This document shows, piece after piece, positions 35,607 to 42,037 of a stretch of 42,037 nucleotides of DNA. The notes beneath the pieces are model-generated. The model was not told the DNA's origin. It was given only the letters and a program-made list of their open reading frames with translations, and ran no database searches. The translations under genes and the position numbers were made by a program. Every line of letters starts with the position of its first letter. The first letter of the stretch is position 1. The stretch spans positions 164,945-206,981 of the forward strand of contig NZ_JH601104.1 in assembly GCF_000245815.1 (NCBI RefSeq), in the 5' to 3' direction. The DNA is from Dolosigranulum pigrum ATCC 51524. Its GTDB lineage: Bacteria > Bacillota > Bacilli > Lactobacillales > Carnobacteriaceae_A.

Positions 35607-35801
35607 CTAATAAAGCAACATGTCCTCATCTTGCAAACCCGAAAACATCGCATCATTATATAATCGATAGCATGTTTCTTTTAGTCCATTCCCTAAGATT
35701 GCCTCGGACCTTTCTCCTATCAGGTACAAGTTTACTACTTGTAACTTAAATTCACAAGCATATTTATTATTATCCTTCAGACTACCCGCTTTTAACAGCA
35801 T
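35607..35801 (-). pseudogene. IS3-family OrfA relic
   Basis: A 64-codon fragment whose middle, KYACEFKLQVVNLYLIGERS, resembles the start of IS3-family OrfA proteins (consensus like KYSYEFKLKVV-YL-GE). After the first helix it no longer matches and stops; no OrfB follows. The rest of the 473-base gap between the glycosyltransferase and the ABC permease holds only the hairpin at 35859-35899. This is a decayed insertion sequence, not a gene. Confidence 0.6.
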
Positions 35802-35858
35802 GATATTTTACTCAAATTTTGGCACCGATATCTTGTGGCATCCAATATTTCCCCATAA

Positions 35859-35899
35859 AAAAGACCCCTTAAGTTAGTCTGTAACTCTAACTTAAGGGG
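35859..35899 (-). terminator. Strong hairpin terminator, copy A of a related pair
   Basis: A perfect 13-bp stem, CCCCTTAAGTTAG (35865-35877) against CTAACTTAAGGGG (35887-35899). On minus it is followed by TCTTTTTT. It can end the ABC exporter operon. A diverged copy in the same orientation lies at 38889-38933, and the IS3 relic lies just beyond, so it may derive from an IS end. Confidence 0.8.
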
Positions 35900-35961
35900 G
35901 GCTAGTCATTAAAAAGTAAGCGAAAACCAAATGGACATCAAGAAAATAATAACATACATAA

Positions 35962-36741
35962 TTAATTAGCCGATTGATATCGACGTAAACCTATGGACCA
36001 CTGAAGATCTACCAGTTTTTTTAGCACAAATGTTACAGCAACAGAGTATATCATTAAAATTGAAGTCTCATCTCCACTAATCACCTCTATAGGTAAATTA
36101 GTCATCATAAGGATAGGAACACCATATCCCAGTATTATTTGAATATATTTTGGATAAATCGCTCTAGGCTTAGTCGCAAATGCAAACAAATACTCCGGAA
36201 GAGCAACAAATGACTCTGAATTTTCAACCCAAAATGCTAAGGATACCATTAATTGACTGATGTAATAATATTGAGTAACGCCTAAAATTACTAACAAGGC
36301 ATATATCACCCATTGATACCATACAATCGAGAAGTCTTGATAAATATATCTAATCATAGCGATTGGAATAATCATGTTAGCTAAACTTGGCAAATCAAAA
36401 ATTCTTATACTAGATAAAAATAGTGTGTTTAACGGTTTAATCAGTATATAATCTAATTCACCTTCTAAAATCATATAACTGAATGCTTCATGTTGCATAA
36501 TAAATAAAAAGTTATACATATGTTGAATTAACGTTGCAGTTGCTACTAACAATATAACCTTTGATTGGCCCCATCCAGCGATTGAATCCGTGAATTGAAA
36601 GAACACAGTTACACTCAATATTTCTGCAATAATAAATAGTGTAGAAAACAAAATGGTTAATATCGCTGTTGTTCGATAAATTAATAATTGTTTTATACTA
36701 ATCTCAAATGACTTCACTATCACACCGATATATTGTCTCAT
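35962..36741 (-). CDS. ABC-2 type exporter permease, second subunit
   Basis: A 259-aa membrane protein with six predicted helices (TAILTILFSTLFIIAEILSV; WVIYALLVILGVTQYYYISQ). It resembles the uncharacterised ABC-2 permeases that occur as pairs with a COG4586-type ATPase; EGELDYILIKPLNTLF is the typical cytosolic loop. It overlaps the preceding permease by 4 bases (ATGA). Last gene of a three-gene exporter operon ending at the hairpin near 35880. Substrate unknown; drugs, peptides and lipids have all been proposed for relatives. Confidence 0.83.
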   Translation of the reverse strand: MRQYIGVIVKSFEISIKQLLIYRTTAILTILFSTLFIIAEILSVTVFFQFTDSIAGWGQSKVILLVATATLIQHMYNFLFIMQHEAFSYMILEGELDYILIKPLNTLFLSSIRIFDLPSLANMIIPIAMIRYIYQDFSIVWYQWVIYALLVILGVTQYYYISQLMVSLAFWVENSESFVALPEYLFAFATKPRAIYPKYIQIILGYGVPILMMTNLPIEVISGDETSILMIYSVAVTFVLKKLVDLQWSIGLRRYQSAN

Positions 36742-37514
36742 GATAACACCTCTTCATAGCGTTTCAGCGATATATTCCAAATAATATGGTGCAATACTAA
36801 AAACAGAACCAGATAAAACAAGGATAAGTTAATATAAAATATGATTTCATCAAACCCTATATTCCCTTGTAAGTTCTTAATATTAACATAACTAAACAGT
36901 GGAAATGGAGAAAATCTCACCACGTTATATACTCCTTTTGGCAACAAGTCTAATGGGAAGTACCCGCCTCCAGCTAACATGATTAAAGCATTATACAAAG
37001 GTTTAAGCGGCCAAGTATCGGTCAAATAAAATACAATATTCCCAACCAACATACCAAATACAAACATGCAAAGAAAATTGATCAGAAGACTAGCGACACT
37101 AAGAAAAAAATACGTTTCAGTATCATCAGTTATCATGGCATAATTTAGAATAATAATAATGGATAATATTACACCGTCAACGACCTTATTTGCTAACTCT
37201 GCCGCAAATATATCCCCCATAAATGAATATGGTTTTAAAATGTACTGGCTTAACTTTCCTGTTTTTACTAAATCGCCGATCTTAAATATATGTCTTGGAA
37301 AAAATATCGGGGCAATTACCATAGATAATATAATATAACTTACCATCGTCATAAAACTATAACCTTTGACTGATCCTGCCATGTACACACTTTTCCACAC
37401 ATAAAATAAGGTTAATCCTTCAATTATCCGTCCAACCAATCCCATGTTAAAATTAGCACGATACATTAAAGATCTTTTTAGATTCACTTTAAAAATTTCA
37501 ATGTATTTACCCAT
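36738..37514 (-). CDS. ABC-2 type exporter permease, first subunit
   Basis: A 258-aa membrane protein, partner of the next permease. It shows FKVNLKRSLMYRANFNMGLV at the N-terminus, the loop DLVKTGKLSQYILKPYSFMG and helices such as LLINFLCMFVFGMLVGNIV. The loop motif TGKLSQYILKP parallels EGELDYILIKP in its partner, a hallmark of this permease pair. ATG at 37514 lies 7 bases after AAAGGA; the ATG at 37520 abuts that site. It overlaps the ATPase gene by 8 bases. Confidence 0.83.
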   Translation of the reverse strand: MGKYIEIFKVNLKRSLMYRANFNMGLVGRIIEGLTLFYVWKSVYMAGSVKGYSFMTMVSYIILSMVIAPIFFPRHIFKIGDLVKTGKLSQYILKPYSFMGDIFAAELANKVVDGVILSIIIILNYAMITDDTETYFFLSVASLLINFLCMFVFGMLVGNIVFYLTDTWPLKPLYNALIMLAGGGYFPLDLLPKGVYNVVRFSPFPLFSYVNIKNLQGNIGFDEIIFYINLSLFYLVLFLVLHHIIWNISLKRYEEVLS

Positions 37515-38469
37515 CGACATATCCTTTCTCGTATAAATTGATCAACAACGATTCAAGTGTATTGCGTTCTATCTGGATATCCTCGAAATTAACATGGTGT
37601 AATAGTTTATTTAGAATATGAGATTCATCCTTCTTAGCAACGGTGATTATATACGTACCCTCGCTATATTCAAAATCATCCGATAAATTCTTCTCAAACT
37701 CACGGGATTGTTTATGGTTAATGCTAATTGTTACGGAATCTTCTAATTCAATATGTCCTATTTCTTCATGCAACAGAATTTTTTTATCGGATAAGACAAC
37801 AACATCATCACACGTGTTTTCTATATCCTTAATGTAATGACTAGTAATGATGACGGTTTTATTTCTAGCTTTAAATTTCTTAATCATCTCGTGTACTTCT
37901 AATTGAGCTTTTAAATCCAGTCCTATAGTTGGTTCATCTAGCAACAACAACTTCGGATCATGGATTATAGCAACTAGTATTTCAAATTTCATTCTTTCTC
38001 CAAGTGACAATTTTCTCACAGGCGTATTCAGTTTATCGGCAACATTCATTTGTGCTACATACTCCGTTACCCTTGATCTAAACACATCATTTGGAATATC
38101 ATATATTTTTTGTGAAATTTTAAGTGTATCCATTGGGGGTAGATCCCATATAAGTGCTGACTTCTGGCCAAATAGCACCCCAATATTTTTCAAAAAATCT
38201 TTTTCTTTTTTATATGGATTATACCCCATCACTTGTACATAACAATCAGTATGCAGTAATCCACACATTATTTTTAACAATGTAGTTTTTCCCGCACCAT
38301 TCGCACCGAGTAATCCAATAATTTTCCCTTCTGGAATACTTAAATCGATGTCATCAAATACTATATGATTCTCGTATTTTCGATTAAAAAAATCTTTAAT
38401 GACACCAAATTTTTCATCACTTCTCTGAAATGTTTTGTAGCAGTATGAAAGATTATTGATTTCAATCAT
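37507..38469 (-). CDS. ABC exporter ATP-binding protein, COG4586-like
   Basis: A 320-aa ATPase. Walker A is LLGANGAGKTTLLK, then the family-typical GVLFGQKSALIWDLPPMDTL, signature KLSLGERMKFEILVA, Walker B KLLLLDEPTIGLDL and the switch His in VIITSHYIKDIE. The C-terminal 100 residues form an extra domain (HKQSREFEKNLSDDFEY). Ribosome site AGGGGAGA lies about 11 bases before ATG at 38469. First gene of the exporter operon; no promoter was identified with confidence. AT-rich like its surroundings. Confidence 0.88.
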   Translation of the reverse strand: MIEINNLSYCYKTFQRSDEKFGVIKDFFNRKYENHIVFDDIDLSIPEGKIIGLLGANGAGKTTLLKIMCGLLHTDCYVQVMGYNPYKKEKDFLKNIGVLFGQKSALIWDLPPMDTLKISQKIYDIPNDVFRSRVTEYVAQMNVADKLNTPVRKLSLGERMKFEILVAIIHDPKLLLLDEPTIGLDLKAQLEVHEMIKKFKARNKTVIITSHYIKDIENTCDDVVVLSDKKILLHEEIGHIELEDSVTISINHKQSREFEKNLSDDFEYSEGTYIITVAKKDESHILNKLLHHVNFEDIQIERNTLESLLINLYEKGYVDG

Positions 38470-39195
38470 AATAATTATCTCTCCCCTCTGTAAACCTTCT
38501 TAAATAGTTCATCCCTCGTTTAGATGGCATTCTGATATTTCCCGACCTGATTAAATGAAACGGTTCGGCTCCCAATATAATTACTTTTACAGTGGAGTTG
38601 AGCCCTCTAGTTTTTCGATTACATATTTTGTTCCAGTTGCCTTTATTACTTTTGGCTAACTATACTTACCACTTCGATAGTTGAAGTTAGTTATTTTCTG
38701 CCTATTGTTTTAATAATATCCGCCCTAATCATTCCCTATCCTCCAACTCTCCTTTAAAACGTTTATATATGCATGATAATTTAAATAACCATTAAAAAAA
38801 TTATACCAAATACATTATCTTTTTACACCTGTAAGATTAATTATCTAAGCAGACATTCACCCTACAGTTATTCAATGCCAAGAATCCTAAAAAAGAACCT
38901 CTTACGTTAGTGTTTAAGTCTAACATAAGGAGGCTATTCGAAACTCACTATTTAATTCTCTCCAATATTTATCTCAGTTATAGTTTTTCAGTTTCTATAA
39001 CGATTAAATTAACCAGGTGTGTAGTTCTTCATGATTATTTCCCACTTTATGATAGAAAAATTGAAATAGCTATTTACAAGGTTTTCTAACAATCACTTTG
39101 GTTAATAAAAGTTGGTTTTTCCGTATTATTCTTTATTTTCAGAAAAATAGTATCATTATTGTATCAATATTATTACGAGAGAGAGCTTCTTCTAG
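38470..39195. other. Long AT-rich intergenic region with mobile-element debris
   Basis: No gene could be supported in these 726 bases. They hold the hairpin at 38889-38933 and otherwise short, stop-filled frames on both strands. A short inverted repeat, CTAACTTCAACTATCG against CGATAGTTGAAGTTAG, partly visible near 38658-38692, may be another relic. The region probably includes the promoter of the exporter operon. Confidence 0.5.
38889..38933 (-). terminator. Hairpin terminator, diverged copy B
   Basis: CCTCTTACGTTAG (38898-38910) pairs imperfectly with CTAACATAAGGAGG (38920-38933), followed on minus by TTCTTTTTT. It can end the AAA+ module. It aligns along its whole length and in the same orientation with the hairpin at 35859-35899, about 3.0 kb away. 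Confidence 0.6.
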
Positions 39196-40314
39196 TTATT
39201 TATCATCATCTAAATGATTAGAAAAAAGAAGATCTTCTATTACATACTGAACTTTTTGCTTAATAGTTCGAGCATTTTCTTTTTCGGTTAAAATTTTAGG
39301 ACTAACAGCAGCATAAACATCATCCAATGAAAGTATATCCGAGTATTCCTCTTTTCTATCTTTTAGCTCCTTCAACACAATAGAATAAATTGTTGAAACA
39401 TCAAACTCTTTAAAATGAACAAATTTATCTATCCTATAGTATATTGGTAAACCTAAATGTTCCATTATTTCACGTTCATTTTGATAGTTAGAAGTTAATA
39501 TAATTACTAGCCCCGAAATATCTACATCATACGTAGCATCTTTAAATGTAGTGTTGTCAAATAAAGTATAAAAAGCAGAAAAGAAATACTCTGGACACTT
39601 ATCCATCTCATCAAAAAACAGTAAATTTGATTCTCGTTCTAATAAATCATATGCAAAACTTCGTCTATTAGGCGATTTACCAAAGAAATAATCAGAATAT
39701 ACACTGTTTTTAAACATTGATAGATGCTTTTCTAAATATTTATAATTAAAAAAATTTTTTGAAATTTCACGTACGAGTTCTGTTTTTCCTAAACTACTTT
39801 TCCCATAAAACATAATCACATATGGTTTTTTTCTATTAACTTTTGTTAAATACCACAAGCTTTTACTGACTTCTCTAATTGCGGGATCTTGTCCAATTAT
39901 ATTATCCTTGACAGCATTGATATTCATATCAAATTTCTTAGAATCTTTAAGCATCTCATACTTTTGTTTTTGTTCTTTTAAGATAATTATTTCACGTTTA
40001 TCTAAATCTTGAAGATATTCACGTAATATTCTAGGAGGATTGTGCAAATAAATGCTTGCATTATCTGTAGTCAACTCTTCTATTATAGAAGGCAACCTAT
40101 CGTGAGCTGCTTCCACAATTCCATGATAATTATTATTTTCAAGAACTAAACAATTCACTCTTATATCACAATCTATATTATTCTTTTTTCTGTAATCCGA
40201 AATTTGTATTAACTCTAAAAAATATTTAGAATTTCTCAAATTACTTTTACTTAGCACATTCTCAAAGTAGGTTTTAGAGCCAATGATTATATTATATTCT
40301 CTTTTAAAATCCAT
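39196..40314 (-). CDS. AAA+ ATPase (Clp-like) of a two-gene module
   Basis: A 372-aa protein. The N-terminal 130 residues are unrecognised, with IYLHNPPRILREYLQDLDK at the end. The AAA+ domain starts at IIGQDPAIREVSKSLWYL, has Walker A MFYGKSSLGKTELV, a pore-loop-like region (SDYFFGKSPNRRSF), Walker B NLLFFDEMDKCPE and sensor 1 VIILTSNYQ. The arrangement recalls the C-terminal AAA+ modules of ClpA/ClpB/ClpX, suggesting an unfoldase or remodelling role. Its ATG directly follows the upstream stop (TAGATG), with GAGGAG inside that gene, so the pair is translationally coupled. Very AT-rich. Function unknown; a defence role is inferred only from the decayed methyltransferase next door. Confidence 0.75.
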   Translation of the reverse strand: MDFKREYNIIIGSKTYFENVLSKSNLRNSKYFLELIQISDYRKKNNIDCDIRVNCLVLENNNYHGIVEAAHDRLPSIIEELTTDNASIYLHNPPRILREYLQDLDKREIIILKEQKQKYEMLKDSKKFDMNINAVKDNIIGQDPAIREVSKSLWYLTKVNRKKPYVIMFYGKSSLGKTELVREISKNFFNYKYLEKHLSMFKNSVYSDYFFGKSPNRRSFAYDLLERESNLLFFDEMDKCPEYFFSAFYTLFDNTTFKDATYDVDISGLVIILTSNYQNEREIMEHLGLPIYYRIDKFVHFKEFDVSTIYSIVLKELKDRKEEYSDILSLDDVYAAVSPKILTEKENARTIKQKVQYVIEDLLFSNHLDDDK

Positions 40315-41094
40315 CTAATTCTCCTCATCAATGCTTGCATATACAACATCAAAGAGTTTTACTGTGTCTTCTTGTTTAAATTCATTTATAGTGGCTTTTG
40401 ATTCATATTGTATATGTGGAGGATAAATCTCTGCTAATGTATCTCCTGTTTGTGTTTTTGTGGAGAATAAATTTTCCATTTCATTAATATATTTAAGAAA
40501 ATCAAATCTTTCTTTCTCAAACTCTCCTACTGGTATACAGTAAAGAGTCATATTCGTCGTAAGTAAATCATTCCTTTTGTAGTTACTAACAAATGCAGTA
40601 TTGTTAAACCTAACATATCGCTTGTCATCTATTCTATACGTATCATATCCATCATAATTATCCATTACATTCTTAAACTCTCGAGTATCTAAATCATCGA
40701 TTCCACCCTTGATTATACGAAGATATCCACCAGCCATTCTCAAGACTGTTGATGAATTTTGTACATCGTTAATTTGAATGCTCTTCATCTTAGTTAGTCT
40801 AGATTTTAATTTTTCAAACTCTGAAATTTCTGTTGATGTAATAGATGTTAAGGAATCCTTTTGACGAAGATATGATACATCTATTTTACCTGTAAATAAA
40901 AATTTTAATCTTGATAAAAAAGGTACATTAAATTTTGTCTTAAGTTCTCCCCCAATATTAAGCTCCCCTTTAAACTTAGAAGTTGAAGTTGACTCAGATT
41001 TATATACTTTCTCTCCTTCGTTCATCTCTTGTAGTATGTTTTTAATTGTTTCTTTGTCAAAGTAAATAATTTTGTTTAATCTTTTTTCGCTAAT
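40315..41094 (-). CDS. DUF6414-like protein, apparent rare ATT start
   Basis: A 259-aa protein if started at ATT 41094. It begins with SEKRLNKIIYFDKETIKNIL, then NEGEKVYKSESTSTSKFKGE, a short PFLSRLKFLF segment and QINDVQNSSTVLRMAGGYLR. The opening YFDKE followed by a Ser/Thr/Gly-rich region resembles the uncharacterised family I recall as DUF6414. The first ATG (41025) would remove the YFDKET opening. Between the in-frame stop at 41112 and that ATG there is no ATG, GTG or TTG, but AAGGAG (41107-41102) stands 7 bases before ATT at 41094. Either ATT is the real start or the gene has lost its start codon. Coupled to the AAA+ gene. Confidence 0.65.
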   Translation of the reverse strand: MSEKRLNKIIYFDKETIKNILQEMNEGEKVYKSESTSTSKFKGELNIGGELKTKFNVPFLSRLKFLFTGKIDVSYLRQKDSLTSITSTEISEFEKLKSRLTKMKSIQINDVQNSSTVLRMAGGYLRIIKGGIDDLDTREFKNVMDNYDGYDTYRIDDKRYVRFNNTAFVSNYKRNDLLTTNMTLYCIPVGEFEKERFDFLKYINEMENLFSTKTQTGDTLAEIYPPHIQYESKATINEFKQEDTVKLFDVVYASIDEEN

Positions 41095-41155
41095 AATAAT
41101 ACTCCTTCTTTATCTTTCAGCAATCTGTTAGAAAATTTACTAAAATTAAGTTTGA

Positions 41156-41740
41156 TTAATCAGTATCAAGTTTTCTAGTATATAAATTCATTAATTCGCT
41201 CACACATTCTGACTCAGACATATTTCACCAATTAAATCCATAAACATTCATAATAGCTTTAGCATTCTCTTGATGAGCTTTCCTTAATTTAGGAGGCATA
41301 GTAAGTTCATTATATAAATCAGCATATAACCAATCTGAGTACAAATCTCTTGATCTTATAATTTCTGTTCCAGTTTGATTTAGCCTCATCTTTACTTCAT
41401 CATCTGTGATTCTGCTATCCAACCAAAGGGCTGTTCTTACTACTTAAACAGCAAAGTCATTTATTTCAATTCTATAAAACTGACCTATAGAGATTTTAAT
41501 AGGATTATGAATTGTCCCATAACTATTTGGTTCCCCTATAACTCTTTAAGGATTTTATTTTTTAATCTACGTAGATATATAAGTTTCCGTTAGGAAGTTA
41601 CCACTGCCATCAGTAGGATCTAAAAACTTAAGAGACGCATCTTGTTCTGTAATTCCTCAAGTCTTCTTTTCTTTATACTAATAGTTTTTAAAGATAGTGT
41701 TTCCTTAAAATATTTTCGTATGATTAATGTTCACAGGACA
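41156..41740 (-). pseudogene. Decayed adenine-specific DNA methyltransferase (type II/IIG, MmeI-like)
   Basis: One frame still spells, between stops, SLKFLDPTDGSGNFLTETY (motif I, normally DPACGSGNF), then NPIKISIGQFYRIEINDFAV and TALW, then the C-terminal LYADLYNELTMPPKLRKAHQ and SESECVSELMNLY. These are signatures of large N6-adenine methyltransferases of restriction systems, normally about 900 aa. At least five in-frame stops interrupt it (for example TGA at 41227 and TAG near 41570). The catalytic middle, including the NPPY motif, is deleted, and upstream residues (RRLEELQNK) are in another frame. Clearly dead. It lies directly upstream of the DUF6414-like/AAA+ pair on the same strand. 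Confidence 0.8.
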
Positions 41741-41816
41741 TACTTCCTATTCTTCTTAGAGGACTGATATGGGCTTATTGTACCACAAATGATTCTTTTA
41801 AATTTCTATTTTAATT

Positions 41817-42037
41817 TTACAATGAAGGATTCTTAAAAAACTTATCCCTTATTTTTCTATACCTATATAAATCTTTCACGAATGTACTATCTAATTTATT
41901 TTCTAAATTTTTCTGCCGCTTATTTATTTCTGTTACATTTGAAAAATCTATAGAATAATTATTTGAGTTCTTTCTTATTCCATTAATATGGTTTAAAACT
42001 CGCAATGTTACCTCAAAGAATTCATCTTCTTTATCTT
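41817..42037 (-). CDS. C-terminus of an unknown gene cut by the window edge
   Basis: The frame is open to the last base and ends at TAA 41817, giving the last 72 residues or so of a larger protein (ends LYRYRKIRDKFFKNPSL). It is basic, Asn- and Lys-rich, and has no recognised motif. A TTG at 42005 could be read as a start, but no ribosome site supports it and the frame continues upstream. It could belong to the same decayed restriction locus or be another relic. Confidence 0.45.
   Translation of the reverse strand, partial: DKEDEFFEVTLRVLNHINGIRKNSNNYSIDFSNVTEINKRQKNLENKLDSTFVKDLYRYRKIRDKFFKNPSL

Noticed and set aside
1..42037. CRISPR array, tRNA, rRNA or prophage
   Set aside because: No regularly spaced short repeats, no tRNA-like cloverleaf or CCA end, no rRNA segment and no phage structural genes were noticed; the only tandem repeat is the 168-bp coding repeat.

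Overview
The window is a low-GC Gram-positive (Firmicutes) chromosome segment, most likely Lactobacillales and plausibly Aerococcaceae (Facklamia/Aerococcus-like). The support is the YSIRK-type signal peptides with C-terminal sorting signals, the comEA-comEC-holA competence operon, the mevalonate genes, the class 1B dihydroorotate dehydrogenase, and strong GGAGG ribosome sites with sigma-A promoters. The genus is an inference. Most genes lie on the minus strand.

Layout. 1-4.5 kb: three cell-wall surface proteins, the first cut by the window edge. Two are paralogues with a shared promoter design, GA/Ebh-like helical modules and an LPDTA sorting motif. 4.6-8.8 kb: holA, comEC and comEA. 8.9-12.7 kb: the upper mevalonate pathway, with HMG-CoA reductase on plus converging on thiolase and HMG-CoA synthase on minus. 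12.8-19.1 kb: pyrimidine biosynthesis in three transcription units: pyrFE, a YjiH-family membrane protein alone, and pyrBCD behind a strong promoter and a leader that looks like a transcription attenuator. 19.3-23.5 kb: a large secreted GH73-LysM-M23 peptidoglycan hydrolase and a CapA-like protein. 23.6-26.5 kb: an esterase / ATP-grasp / esterase cassette on plus. 26.6-29.0 kb: an HTH protein, a small membrane protein and a divergent GIY-YIG/DUF4357-like protein. 29.3-34.2 kb: a TPP-riboswitch-controlled thiamine-precursor salvage operon (ykoF, ykoE, ykoD, ykoC, and a ylmB-like deformylase).

From about 34.3 kb the DNA looks accessory and becomes visibly AT-rich: a family-4 glycosyltransferase, an IS3 OrfA relic, an ABC-2 exporter operon lying between two related hairpins, a two-gene AAA+ / DUF6414-like module, a decayed adenine-specific DNA methyltransferase, and a partial gene at the right edge. 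This looks like an eroded defence or restriction-modification island.

The best candidates for undescribed biology are the AAA+/DUF6414-like pair, whose first gene seems to use a rare ATT start, and the esterase/ATP-grasp/esterase cassette. The best regulatory finding is the pyrB leader, where antiterminator and terminator hairpins are mutually exclusive. No tRNA, rRNA, CRISPR array or intact insertion sequence was seen. No database search was run, and family names rest on recognised motifs.
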